Shown: positions 25,136-32,683, numbered from the stretch's first letter. The stretch is DNA of 64,000 nt from Ramlibacter aurantiacus (GCF_016722895.1 NZ_JAEQNA010000001.1:1-64000); one strand, 5' to 3'. The notes: generated by a model from the letters alone, not told the origin. Translations and numbers: made by a program.

Positions 25136-25900
25136 TCAGGGCGGCCGCACGGCGCAGGCCTCGTGCTCGCCCACGAAGTGCAGGTCGGCGAAGCCGGCGC
25201 GGGACGACTCGCCGGTGTTGTCGGTGTCGGCCGTGACGGCGAGTTGGACCGGCGCGGCCGATGGGCCATACAGGCGCGCGGCGTCGCGCCCGACGTGGCG
25301 TCGCTCCTGCACCCACTGGCCGGCCTGCGCCGCGCCGCTGCGCAGCACGACCATGGTGGTGCGGTCGGTGTAGGCGTTGGGCCGCTCGGTGCCCACCGGG
25401 TGGTGGTTGTCCCAGACGTAGTTGATGGCCGCGTCGGGCACCGCGGGGCCCCAGATGGCGCGGGCGATCCGAAGTTGCGTGCGCAGGCCGAAACTCTTCT
25501 CGGAATCGGGCAGCGCGAGGCTCACGTACAGGCGGGCGGCGTAGTCGTCACCGCTCTTGCGGGCCATGTCGGCGCCCTGCAGCGGCGCGTCCACCCGCCA
25601 GCGCCAGCACAGCACCGGCGTGCGCGCCAGGTCCACGTCCACCGGGCGGGCCAGCAGGGACATGCTGGCGGCCGAGCGCACCTCGACAGCGGCAAGGCCA
25701 TCCCATGTCCGAGCCGCGAAGGTATTGGGCTTCAGGTCGGCATTCAAGCGGACCTCCTGCCACGGCGCGAGTCCTTGGTCGAAGCGGCCCACCCACACGG
25801 GGCCGCTGTCGGCCCCCGCCAGCGCTGGCAGCAGCAGCGCGAGCGCGGGCGGCAAGTGGCGCAAGAGGCGCGGGGTGGTCGAATGGCGCATGGTCACCAT
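25136..25900 (-). CDS. DUF3047 secreted protein
   Basis: The 254-residue protein matches the DUF3047 pattern: VWVGRFDQGLAPWQEVRL, a carbohydrate-binding-like beta-sandwich with PVLCWRWRVDAPLQGADM, GDDYAARLYVSL, INYVWDNHHPVG and the RTTMVVLRSG block. The N-terminus is a signal peptide; the ATG at 25900 and the ATG at 25891 are both possible, and the second gives a cleaner signal (MRHSTTPRLLRHLPPALALL). The function is unknown for the family. It is the first gene of the 11-gene operon, 54 bp before arsS, and its promoter region holds the GTAACC motif shared with the divergent sigma gene. Confidence 0.82.
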   Translation of the reverse strand: MVTMRHSTTPRLLRHLPPALALLLPALAGADSGPVWVGRFDQGLAPWQEVRLNADLKPNTFAARTWDGLAAVEVRSAASMSLLARPVDVDLARTPVLCWRWRVDAPLQGADMARKSGDDYAARLYVSLALPDSEKSFGLRTQLRIARAIWGPAVPDAAINYVWDNHHPVGTERPNAYTDRTTMVVLRSGAAQAGQWVQERRHVGRDAARLYGPSAAPVQLAVTADTDNTGESSRAGFADLHFVGEHEACAVRPP

Positions 25901-25903
25901 CTA

Positions 25904-25929
25904 GTCGCCGGCCAAGCCCTGGCGGTTAC
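25904..25929 (-). promoter_or_regulatory. ECF-type promoter motif GTAACC-N16-CGAC for the arsS operon
   Basis: On the minus strand GTAACC (25929-25924) is followed after 16 bp by CGAC (25907-25904). The same motif with the same spacing occurs in the other direction ahead of the sigma gene. GTAACC is the -35 element remembered for SigF/NrsF-type ECF factors. The -10 lies only 3 bp from the ATG at 25900. Transcription would thus start near 25898, which favours the ATG at 25891 as the translation start. Confidence 0.6.
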
Positions 25930-25974
25930 ACGGCGGCAGAATGACGCGTTTTTTCTATTCCCTTCCTGCTCCCT

Positions 25975-26000
25975 GTAACCCTGAGGCGGCCGTCGACGAC
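25975..26000 (+). promoter_or_regulatory. ECF-type promoter motif GTAACC-N16-CGAC before the sigma gene
   Basis: GTAACC at 25975-25980 and CGAC at 25997-26000 are separated by 16 bp, a twin of the minus-strand motif at 25904-25929. The position suggests autoregulation of the ECF sigma gene. The problem is that CGAC abuts the ATG at 26001, so the transcript would begin inside the annotated start. Either the true start codon is further in, the message is leaderless, or this copy is a chance match. Confidence 0.45.
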
Positions 26001-26567
26001 ATGACTGGAGACACCCGACCGGACGACTTCGAGGCCGGCCTGAAGCCGCTGTGGTTGCGCGCCCAGTCGGGGGACGAAGCGGCGTACCGCGAAGCGCTCT
26101 CGCGCATCGCGGTTCGCTTGCGCGGATACCTGCGCCGCCGACTGCAGGGGCTCCCCGACGACGTGGAGGACCTGGTGCAGGAGACTTTGCTGGCGCTTCA
26201 CCTGCAACGCGGGACCTACGACCCCGCCGTGCCGGTCACGGCCTGGGTGCTGGCGATCGCCCGGCACAAGCTGGTCGACCTGTGGCGGCGGCGCGGCCGT
26301 CGCGAGGACCTGAACGAGCCGATCGACGACGTGCCCGAGTCCGAACTCGTGGCCGTCCAGGAAACCTCCGCATCGCAGCGCGACCTGGAGAAGCTGCTCG
26401 AGCGCCTCCCCGACGCCCAGCGGGAGGCGATCCTGCTGACCAAGGTCCAGGGCTTGTCCGTCGCGGAGGCCAGCGCGCGCACCGGTGCGTCCATCTCGGC
26501 CATCAAGGTGCAGGTCCACAGGGGGTTGAAGCGCCTGGCGCTGCTGGTGAAGGAGGCCAGGCCATGA
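26001..26567 (+). CDS. ECF RNA polymerase sigma factor (SigF/NrsF-linked type)
   Basis: This is a 188-residue sigma-70-family ECF factor. Region 2 is LWLRAQSGDEAAYREAL through DDVEDLVQETLLALHLQRGTYDP and VTAWVLAIARHKLVDLWRRR. Region 4 is LLERLPDAQREAILLTKVQGLSVAEASARTGASISAIKVQVHRGLKRL. The start at 26001 gives a normal N-terminus; an in-frame ATG at 25941 would add an unlikely hydrophobic leader. It overlaps by ATGA the DUF1109 anti-sigma gene, the standard partner in the SigF class that responds to heavy metals or oxidants in Caulobacter. It probably controls itself and the divergent arsS operon. Confidence 0.9.
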   Translation: MTGDTRPDDFEAGLKPLWLRAQSGDEAAYREALSRIAVRLRGYLRRRLQGLPDDVEDLVQETLLALHLQRGTYDPAVPVTAWVLAIARHKLVDLWRRRGRREDLNEPIDDVPESELVAVQETSASQRDLEKLLERLPDAQREAILLTKVQGLSVAEASARTGASISAIKVQVHRGLKRLALLVKEARP

Positions 26568-27202
26568 GAACGGACGAACTGATCGAATGGCTGGCGCGGG
26601 GCGCGGGTGCGGCGCCGCGCCAGCTGGTTGCGAGGCGAATCGGCGCGGCGTGTGGGTTCGGCCTGGTGGTCAGCGTGGTGCTGGCGCTCGGCCTGATGGG
26701 CCCCTTGCCGGCCTGGATGTTCGAGACCCCGGCACCCTGGATGAAGCTGGCCTACACCGGACTGCTGGCCCTCGCGGCGGCATGGCTGGCCGCCCGAGCC
26801 GCGCGGCCCGGTGCGCGCCTCGCCTCTCCGATCCGGGCGCTGGCGCTGGTGGTCGGGGGCATGGCCGCGGGTGCGCTCGCCTTCACCGCCACCTTCACCT
26901 CGCCCGAGAGCCGGTTGGCGGCCCTGATGGGCCAGACCTGGCTGAGCTGCCCCTGGAACGTGCTCGCCCTGTCCCTGCCGGCCCTGGCGATCGGGTTCTG
27001 GGCCATGCGCGGGCTCGCACCCACCCGTCCCCGGCAGGCGGGCTTTGCCGTCGGCGCGCTCGCCGGGGCGCTGGGCGCGATGGGCTATTCGCTCATCTGT
27101 CCGGAGATCGCACCGGCTTTCGTGGCGACCTGGTACACGCTGGGCGTGGCGCTCACGGCCGCGCTCGGTGCGGCGCTGGGCCGACGGCTGCTGCATTGGT
27201 GA
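26564..27202 (+). CDS. DUF1109/NrsF-like membrane anti-sigma factor
   Basis: The 212-residue inner-membrane protein has about six transmembrane helices after a short cytoplasmic N-terminus (MRTDELIEWLARGAGAAPR). This is the layout of DUF1109/NrsF proteins. Two cysteines in the membrane part (TWLSCPWNVLALSLP and SLICPEIAPAF) match the conserved cysteine pair thought to sense metal or oxidant in NrsF. The start overlaps the sigma-factor stop by 4 bp. It should hold the ECF factor at the membrane until stress relieves it. Confidence 0.87.
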   Translation: MRTDELIEWLARGAGAAPRQLVARRIGAACGFGLVVSVVLALGLMGPLPAWMFETPAPWMKLAYTGLLALAAAWLAARAARPGARLASPIRALALVVGGMAAGALAFTATFTSPESRLAALMGQTWLSCPWNVLALSLPALAIGFWAMRGLAPTRPRQAGFAVGALAGALGAMGYSLICPEIAPAFVATWYTLGVALTAALGAALGRRLLHW

Positions 27203-27266
27203 GGCGAGGGCCGGCCACGCCCGCAGCGCGACCCCGGCCGCACGGACCCCGTGACATCATCGGCCG

Positions 27267-27623
27267 ATGCAGACACTGATCGGCATTGCATGGCTGCTGG
27301 GGCTCCAGGCCGCGGGCGAGGTGCTCGCGCGGGCACTCGGCCTTCCGTTCCCGGGGCCTGTCGTCGGCATGCTGCTGCTGCTGGTGGCGCTGAACTTCCA
27401 GCCGGTGCGCGACGCGGTCCGCAGCTGCGCCGAGTTCCTGCTCCTGCACCTGTCCCTGCTGTTCGTGCCGGTGGCCGTGGGTGTCATGTCCTACCTGCCG
27501 CTGCTCGCCGCCTACGGTGGACGGCTGGCGCTGGTGCTGCTGGTGTCGACATGGCTCGGACTGGCCGTCACCGCCGTCCTGCTGCGATGGTTGCTGGGAA
27601 ACGAGGATGCCGGACTTCGTTGA
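27267..27623 (+). CDS. CidA/LrgA-family holin-like membrane protein
   Basis: This 118-residue protein has four predicted membrane helices. The LrgA/CidA pattern is visible: LGLPFPGPVVGMLLLLVAL is the conserved G-P-V-x-G-M motif and FLLLHLSLLFVPVAVGVMSY follows. The family influences murein hydrolase activity, autolysis or export of small metabolites such as pyruvate. It overlaps by 17 bp the LrgB-like gene, forming a standard two-gene unit. No LysR or LytR regulator for the pair lies beside it. Confidence 0.88.
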   Translation: MQTLIGIAWLLGLQAAGEVLARALGLPFPGPVVGMLLLLVALNFQPVRDAVRSCAEFLLLHLSLLFVPVAVGVMSYLPLLAAYGGRLALVLLVSTWLGLAVTAVLLRWLLGNEDAGLR

Positions 27624-28323
27624 GCTGTGGGTCTACCTGTCGGCGTCCCCGCTGTTCGGGTTGACGGCGACGCTCCTGGTGTACCTGTTGGCGCTGCAGG
27701 TCTACCTGAAGCTGCGGCAGGCCCCGTGGGCCAATCCGGTGCTCTGGTCGGTCGTGCTGCTGTGCCTGGGCCTGGCGGCGACGGGCGTGGCCTATCCCAC
27801 CTACTTCGCCGGCGCGCAGTTCATCCATTTCCTGCTGGGGCCGGCCGTGGTGGCGCTGGCCTGGCCGCTGTGGCAGCGGCGCGAGCTGGTTCGCCGGCGC
27901 TGGTGGAAGCTGCTGCTGGCGGCCTGCATGGGCGGATCGGTGGCGAGCGGGTCGGCCGTGGCACTGGCCTGGTGGATGGACCTGCCGCGCGAGGTGCTGC
28001 TGTCGCTGGTGCCGAAGTCGGCCACGGCGCCGGTGGCCATGGGCATCGCCGAGCAGATCGGGGGCGTGCCCTCGCTGGCCGCCGTGTTCGCCATCCTGAC
28101 CGGGCTGGCGGGTGCGCTGTCTGGCAAGTACCTCTACGCCCTGCTCAAGGTGGATACGAGCGCCGCCGGCTGGGCGGCCCGTGGCTTCGCCCTGGGAACG
28201 GCTTCGCACGGCATCGGCGCCGCCCGCGCCTTGCAGGTGCATGCCGACGCCGGCGCCTACGCGGGCATCGCCCTGAGTGCCCAGGTGATCCTGCAGTCGC
28301 TGCTGATTCCGCTCCTGTTCTGA
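27607..28323 (+). CDS. LrgB/CidB-family membrane protein
   Basis: The 238-residue protein has multiple membrane spans. Family markers are FLLGPAVVALAWPLWQRR, LVPKSATAPVAMGIAEQIGG (the conserved P-K-S-x-T-x-P motif) and LGTASHGIGAARAL. The ATG at 27607 lies within the 3' end of the lrgA-like gene with GAGG directly ahead, so the two are translationally coupled. It works with the LrgA-like partner in cell-wall or metabolite-export physiology. Nothing in the sequence tells which of these applies. Confidence 0.9.
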   Translation: MPDFVELWVYLSASPLFGLTATLLVYLLALQVYLKLRQAPWANPVLWSVVLLCLGLAATGVAYPTYFAGAQFIHFLLGPAVVALAWPLWQRRELVRRRWWKLLLAACMGGSVASGSAVALAWWMDLPREVLLSLVPKSATAPVAMGIAEQIGGVPSLAAVFAILTGLAGALSGKYLYALLKVDTSAAGWAARGFALGTASHGIGAARALQVHADAGAYAGIALSAQVILQSLLIPLLF

Positions 28324-28373
28324 GCGGACGGCGGGCGCCGTCGCTGCCGCGTCCCTGTCCGCGCCGCGCGGGC

Positions 28374-28390
28374 CTTAATGCCTCATTAAG
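28374..28390. promoter_or_regulatory. CTTAAT palindrome, candidate QseB/PmrA-type box
   Basis: CTTAATGCCTCATTAAG is a perfect 7-3-7 palindrome in otherwise very GC-rich DNA, 57 bp before the start of the hemolysin-family gene. Read as two hexamers, CTTAAT and ATTAAG are separated by 5 bp. Response regulators of the PmrA/QseB branch bind YTTAA-type half sites with 5-bp spacing. Such a regulator is encoded at 34006-34680, at the far end of the same operon. Binding is inferred. Confidence 0.55.
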
Positions 28391-28446
28391 TTTCCGCCCC
28401 GAGCATCCGCGGCATGCCTGAGTTCGGGCCCATCCAGGGAGAGTGC

Positions 28447-29073
28447 ATGTTGAGCAGGACGAGCGTCATCGACGCCGACGCGGCGCCCGCGCCCGGCGTG
28501 ACCATGACCGTGGAGCCTCCCGGCAGCGCGGACCGGCCGGCGGTGGAAGCATTCATCGCGGGCGTGTACGACCGGCGCTTCGGCGCCCGTGTGCCCCGCT
28601 TCGCGCCCTGGCTGGTGGCGCTGCGGCAGTCCGGATCGGGCCGCATCCTCGCCGCGGCCGGGTTCCGTGGCGCCGGACACGAGCCCTTGTTCCTGGAGCA
28701 GTACCTGCCCGGGCCCATCGAGCGGGTCCTCCTGCCGCACACGGTGCGGGTGCTGCCCCGCAGGTCCATCGTGGAAGTCGGGCACCTGGCCGCGGCCGAG
28801 GCGGGCATGGGGCGGCAGCTGATCGCGCCCCTGGGTGCGCTGCTGGCGCGCCGGGGTTACGGCTGGGCCGTGAGCACCCTCACGCAGGAACTGCGGCGGC
28901 TGCTGCTGCGAATGGGCGTCGCCCCCCTGACCCTCGCTCTTGCCGACGCCGCCGCACTGGGCGAAGCGGCGGGGCAGTGGGGAAGCTATTACGAGCACCG
29001 GCCGGTGGTCGTGGCCGGACACCTGCCGCAGGTCCTGCGGCATCTGCAGGCGCGCGAGGGCTGGTGCCCATGA
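28447..29073 (+). CDS. Thermostable-hemolysin family protein (GNAT-like fold)
   Basis: The 208-residue protein matches the family first named for Vibrio delta-VPH. It has VEAFIAGVYDRRFGARVPRF and LVALRQSGSGRILAAAGFRGAGHEPLFLEQYL. The RSIVEVGHLAAAEAGMGRQL block resembles the acetyl-CoA/autoinducer-synthase-like core, and GSYYEHRPVVVAGHLP is near the C-terminus. Despite the name, the fold suggests an acyltransferase. The start at 28447 has AGGGAGAG ahead; an upstream ATG at 28414 has none. It is the first of five overlapping genes with an AMP-ligase, a diiron enzyme and an SDR, so a role in making an acyl-derived metabolite is more likely than lysis. Confidence 0.83.
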   Translation: MLSRTSVIDADAAPAPGVTMTVEPPGSADRPAVEAFIAGVYDRRFGARVPRFAPWLVALRQSGSGRILAAAGFRGAGHEPLFLEQYLPGPIERVLLPHTVRVLPRRSIVEVGHLAAAEAGMGRQLIAPLGALLARRGYGWAVSTLTQELRRLLLRMGVAPLTLALADAAALGEAAGQWGSYYEHRPVVVAGHLPQVLRHLQAREGWCP

Positions 29074-30512
29074 GCGGCCTCGATGAAGCGCACGGCCCCG
29101 TGCTGCTCGGTGCCGGCGGCCTGTCGCTGGGGCGGCAGGCGCTGGACGCGCAGGTAGGGGCATTCGCGCAGCGACTGCGCGATGCCAAGGTGCGGGTGCT
29201 CGCCACGCTCCTGGACAACTCGCCGGGGTGGATCGTCGCCGACCTGGCTGCCGCGCGAGCGGGCATCGTGCATGTGCCCCTGCCGGCCTTCTTCACGCCC
29301 GAGCAGGTGCGCCACGCGCTCGTCGTCGCGGGCGTCGATGCCCTGCTGACGGCAGCCGCACACGCCGGGCTCCCGCCGGCGGGTCGCCGCGAGCCGCTCA
29401 CCCTGGCGCGGCAGGCGCTGTCATTGCGGCGGCTGCCGGGTGGCGAGGTGCGCATTCCCCCGGGCACCCGAAAGATTACGTTCACCTCCGGCACCACGGG
29501 CACTCCGAAGGGCGTGTGCCTGGACGCCAGGGCGATGCACGAGGTGGCGCAGGGCCTGGTGCGGGCGCTCGCGCCGCTGCAGCTGCGGCGGCACCTCAGT
29601 GCCTTGCCGTATCCCGTGCTGCTGGAGAACGTGGCCGGTGTGCTGGCGCCGCTGGCCGCCGGTGGTGCGTGCGTGGCCTTGCCCCTGGCGCAAGTGGGAC
29701 TGGCCGGCTCATCGGCGTTCGATCCGGCCCTGTTGCAGCAGGCGGTCGAGTCGCAGGGCGCGGACAGCGTGATCGTCCTGCCGCAGATGCTGGCGGCCTG
29801 GACCGGCTGGCTGTGCCGCGGCGGACGACGGGCGCCGGACGGCCTGCGCTTCGTGGCGGTCGGTGGCGCGGCCGTCGGCGACACGCTCTTGCGGGCGGCG
29901 CGCGATCGCGGCATCCCGGCCTATGAAGGCTACGGTCTCTCGGAGGGCGCGTCGGTCCAGACACTGAACCTGCCCGGGGCCGACCGAGCGGGCAGCGCAG
30001 GCACGCCACTGCCCCATGCGCGCGTGCGCATCGCCGCCGATGGTGAAGTCGAAGTGGCGGGCAGCCTGTTCCTGGGCTACATCGGTGAGCCGGCACCCGT
30101 GCCCGCGTGGTGGCCCACCGGCGACCTCGGCTGCCTCGACGCCGAGGGCTTCCTGCATGTGCAGGGCCGCAAGAAGAACGTGCTGATCACCAGTTTCGGC
30201 CGCAACGTCTCCCCCGAGTGGGTGGAGGGCGTGCTGCACGAGCAGGCCGGCATCGCCCAGGCGGTGGTGTACGGCGAAGCCCAGCCCGCCTTGTCCGCCG
30301 TGTTGTGGGTTGCGCCGGAAGTCACCGACGACGTTCTGCGCCGCTGCGTGGACGAGGCGAATGCCCGGCTGCCCGACTACGCCCGCGTGACGCGCTTCGT
30401 GCGCGCCAGCCTGCCGTTCTCGGCGGCCAGCGGCATGGCCACCGCCAACGGCCGTCCGCGGCGGCGCGCCATCCTGGACGCACATCCCATCACCCGCACG
30501 GAGGCCCCATGA
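29070..30512 (+). CDS. AMP-dependent ligase (acyl activation)
   Basis: The 480-residue adenylate-forming enzyme has the P-loop FTSGTTGTPKGVCL at about residues 138-151, YEGYGLSEGASVQT, WPTGDLGCLDAEGFLHVQGRKKN and NVSPEWVEGVLHE. It ends with ATANGRPRRRAIL, where the usual catalytic lysine region reads TANGRPRR; the expected Lys of the NGK motif appears to be Arg. It is shorter than typical acyl-CoA synthetases. It overlaps both neighbours by ATGA. It should adenylate a carboxylic acid, perhaps for transfer to the hemolysin-family protein or a carrier. The Lys-to-Arg change may limit it to one half reaction. Confidence 0.86.
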   Translation: MSGLDEAHGPVLLGAGGLSLGRQALDAQVGAFAQRLRDAKVRVLATLLDNSPGWIVADLAAARAGIVHVPLPAFFTPEQVRHALVVAGVDALLTAAAHAGLPPAGRREPLTLARQALSLRRLPGGEVRIPPGTRKITFTSGTTGTPKGVCLDARAMHEVAQGLVRALAPLQLRRHLSALPYPVLLENVAGVLAPLAAGGACVALPLAQVGLAGSSAFDPALLQQAVESQGADSVIVLPQMLAAWTGWLCRGGRRAPDGLRFVAVGGAAVGDTLLRAARDRGIPAYEGYGLSEGASVQTLNLPGADRAGSAGTPLPHARVRIAADGEVEVAGSLFLGYIGEPAPVPAWWPTGDLGCLDAEGFLHVQGRKKNVLITSFGRNVSPEWVEGVLHEQAGIAQAVVYGEAQPALSAVLWVAPEVTDDVLRRCVDEANARLPDYARVTRFVRASLPFSAASGMATANGRPRRRAILDAHPITRTEAP

Positions 30513-31186
30513 CTTTCTTCCAGCGCCTTCAGGCGGATACCGAACAGGCGAGGCAGGAGCTGCTGGCCGCGCCCATCATCCAGGCCTGCCTGCGCGGCGA
30601 GGTATCGGTGCCGAGCTACATCGCCTTCCTCGCCGAGGCCTACCACCACGTGCGGCACACGGTGCCGCTGCTGACCGCCTGCCGGGCGGCCCTGCCGGCG
30701 CGCCACGGGTGGCTGCGACCGGAACTGGACGAATACATCGAGGAAGAAGCCGGCCACGACGAGTGGATCCTGGACGACCTGCGCGCCTGCGGCGCCGATG
30801 CCGAGGCCGTTCGTCGCGGCGACCCGCGCATCGCCACGGACGTGATGGTGGCCTGCGCCTACGACCAGATCGCGCGACGCAATCCGCTGGGTTTCCTTGG
30901 AATGGTGCACGTGCTCGAGGGCACGAGCGTGGCGCTGGCGCTGCGGGCTGCCGGCAGCATCCAGGGGGCGCTCGGGCTGCCCGACGCCGCCTTCAGCTAC
31001 CTGCGATCGCACGGCACGCTGGATCGCGAACACGTCGGCCACTTCGAGGAGCTGATGGACGCGATCGCCGACCCCCGGGACCAGGCGGACATCGTCCACG
31101 CGGCCCGGGTGTTCTATCGGCTTTACGGCGAGGTCTTTCGATCGCTGCCGCTGGCGGCGGCCACGGCAGCCGGAGCCGTGGCATGA
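30509..31186 (+). CDS. Heme-oxygenase-like diiron oxidase (iron-containing redox enzyme family)
   Basis: The 225-residue all-helical protein belongs to the TenA/PqqC-like HDO superfamily. Candidate iron ligands are Glu80 and His83 in EEEAGHDEW, Glu137 in VLEGTS, and the His/Asp/Glu-rich helix HGTLDREHVGHFEELMD (168-184). These are spaced as in HDO enzymes such as UndA, which decarboxylate fatty acids or N-oxygenate amines using O2. It overlaps the AMP-ligase and the SDR by ATGA. It probably performs the oxidative step on the activated acyl or amine substrate. The true chemistry is unknown. Confidence 0.85.
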   Translation: MTFFQRLQADTEQARQELLAAPIIQACLRGEVSVPSYIAFLAEAYHHVRHTVPLLTACRAALPARHGWLRPELDEYIEEEAGHDEWILDDLRACGADAEAVRRGDPRIATDVMVACAYDQIARRNPLGFLGMVHVLEGTSVALALRAAGSIQGALGLPDAAFSYLRSHGTLDREHVGHFEELMDAIADPRDQADIVHAARVFYRLYGEVFRSLPLAAATAAGAVA

Positions 31187-32001
31187 AGGCCCGCGAAGCG
31201 CGCGTGCTGCTCACGGGCGCGACCGGCGGCATCGGCCGGCACGTGGCCGCTCGCCTGGTCGATGCGGGTGCCAGCGTGCTGCTGGCGGGCCGCTCGCCCG
31301 CGCAGCTGGCGGCGCTGGCGCGGGACCTGGGTGGCGCGGGCCGCGAGCGCTGCGACTGGCACGAGGTCGACCTGCTCGCGCCGGTGTCCATCGAGACGCT
31401 TGCCGGCGCCGCCATTCCTTGGCGTTGCAACGTGGTGGTGCACGCGGCGGGCGCGCCGGCCTTCGGCGCGGTGTCGTCGCTCGCGCCGCCGACGGTGCAG
31501 CGGGTCATGGCCACCAACCTGGTCGCCCCGATGCTGCTCACCGAGGCCCTGCTGCCGCACCTGGGCAGGCAGCCCCGCTCGCAGGTGCTGTTCGTCGGAT
31601 CGGTCCTCGGCGCCATCGGGCTTCCGGGCCATGCCGCGTACTGCGCCAGCAAGTTCGGCCTGCGTGGGTATGCACAGGCCCTGCGGCGGGAACTCGACGG
31701 AGGGCCCGTTCGCGTGCAATACCTCGGCCCACGCAGCACGCGCACCTCGTTCAACGAAGCCGCGGTGGAGGCCTACAACCGGGCCACGGGCACGGCGATG
31801 GACGATCCCGCCCGCGTGGCCATGGCCTTGCTGCGCCAGCTGGAGGACGAAGCTTCCGAACGCTTCCTCGGTTTCCCCGAGCGGCTGGGGGTGCGCCTGA
31901 ACGGTGCCGTGCCCGGCTTGCTCGACCGGATCTTCGCGCCGCACCGGCGTGCCCTGGCGCAAGCACGCGCCGACGAGGTTCAACAAGGAGGAACCCCATG
32001 A
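31183..32001 (+). CDS. SDR-family oxidoreductase
   Basis: The 272-residue short-chain dehydrogenase has VLLTGATGGIGRHVAARL as cofactor loop and HAAGAP in the NAG position. Its catalytic Ser is in FVGSVLGAIG, followed by YCASKFGLRGYAQAL (Tyr-x3-Lys). The N-terminal half is a standard Rossmann fold and the rest resembles SDRs acting on lipids or aldehydes. It overlaps the HDO and the following gene by ATGA. In the five-gene unit it would reduce an aldehyde or ketone made from the activated acid. NADPH preference is suggested by the Arg in AGRSPAQ. Confidence 0.88.
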   Translation: MKAREARVLLTGATGGIGRHVAARLVDAGASVLLAGRSPAQLAALARDLGGAGRERCDWHEVDLLAPVSIETLAGAAIPWRCNVVVHAAGAPAFGAVSSLAPPTVQRVMATNLVAPMLLTEALLPHLGRQPRSQVLFVGSVLGAIGLPGHAAYCASKFGLRGYAQALRRELDGGPVRVQYLGPRSTRTSFNEAAVEAYNRATGTAMDDPARVAMALLRQLEDEASERFLGFPERLGVRLNGAVPGLLDRIFAPHRRALAQARADEVQQGGTP

Positions 32002-32672
32002 CCACCCGATTCCCGCTCTTCTCTTCGCTCCTGCGAGCGGTGGCGCTCGGCAGCGCCCTGCTGGCCTGGGGTGCGGTTGCCGTGCCCGCCCATGCAGCCG
32101 TGGAAGACGACGTGCAGCAGCTCCAGCACGAATGGGAGGTGATCCGCTATGAAGCGCCGCCAGCCGAAAGACAGGCGCGCTTCGCGCAGCTGGCTGCCCG
32201 CGCGCACCAAGTGAGCGGGACCTATCCAGGCCGAAGTGAACCGCTGGTCTGGGAAGGCATCATCGTGAGCTCGTGGGCCGGCGAGAAGGGTGGCCTGGGC
32301 GCCCTGGGCCTGGTCAAGCAGGCGAAGGCTTTGTACGAGTCGGCCATCCAGATCGATGGCACCGTGCTGGAGGGCTCGGCCTACAACAGCCTGGGCGTGC
32401 TGTATTACAAGGTGCCCGGCTGGCCGGTCGGTTTCGGTGACAAGGCTCGCGCGAACGAGCTCTTGCGCAAGGCCCTGCAGATCAACCCCGGCGGTATCGA
32501 TCCCAACTACTTCTATGCCGAGTACCTGGTCGAGACGCACCAGCCGGAACAGGCCGTGGCCTACCTCGTGAAAGCACTCAAGGCGCCCGCACGTCCCGGG
32601 CGCCCTTTGGCCGATGCGGGCCGGCGCGAAGAGGCGCGGCAGCTGCTCGCCAAGGTGCAGGGCGGCAGCTGA
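31998..32672 (+). CDS. Exported TPR-like protein
   Basis: The 224-residue protein has a cleavable signal peptide (hydrophobic core to AVPAHA, about residue 34). The mature helical part has TPR-like helix pairs, e.g. LGLVKQAKALYESAIQIDGTVLEGSAYNSLGVLYYK and the helices around RANELLRKALQINPGG. AAGGAGG lies 9 bp before the ATG and is the strongest ribosome site of the operon, although the gene also overlaps the SDR stop. It is the last gene of the unit. It may act as a periplasmic scaffold or binding partner for the pathway product. No enzymatic motif was seen. Confidence 0.8.
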   Translation: MTTRFPLFSSLLRAVALGSALLAWGAVAVPAHAAVEDDVQQLQHEWEVIRYEAPPAERQARFAQLAARAHQVSGTYPGRSEPLVWEGIIVSSWAGEKGGLGALGLVKQAKALYESAIQIDGTVLEGSAYNSLGVLYYKVPGWPVGFGDKARANELLRKALQINPGGIDPNYFYAEYLVETHQPEQAVAYLVKALKAPARPGRPLADAGRREEARQLLAKVQGGS

Positions 32673-32683
32673 TCGACGGCCTC

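Noticed and set aside
25941..26001. Longer N-terminus for the ECF sigma factor starting at 25941
   Set aside because: It would run through the GTAACC promoter motif and add a non-family hydrophobic segment.
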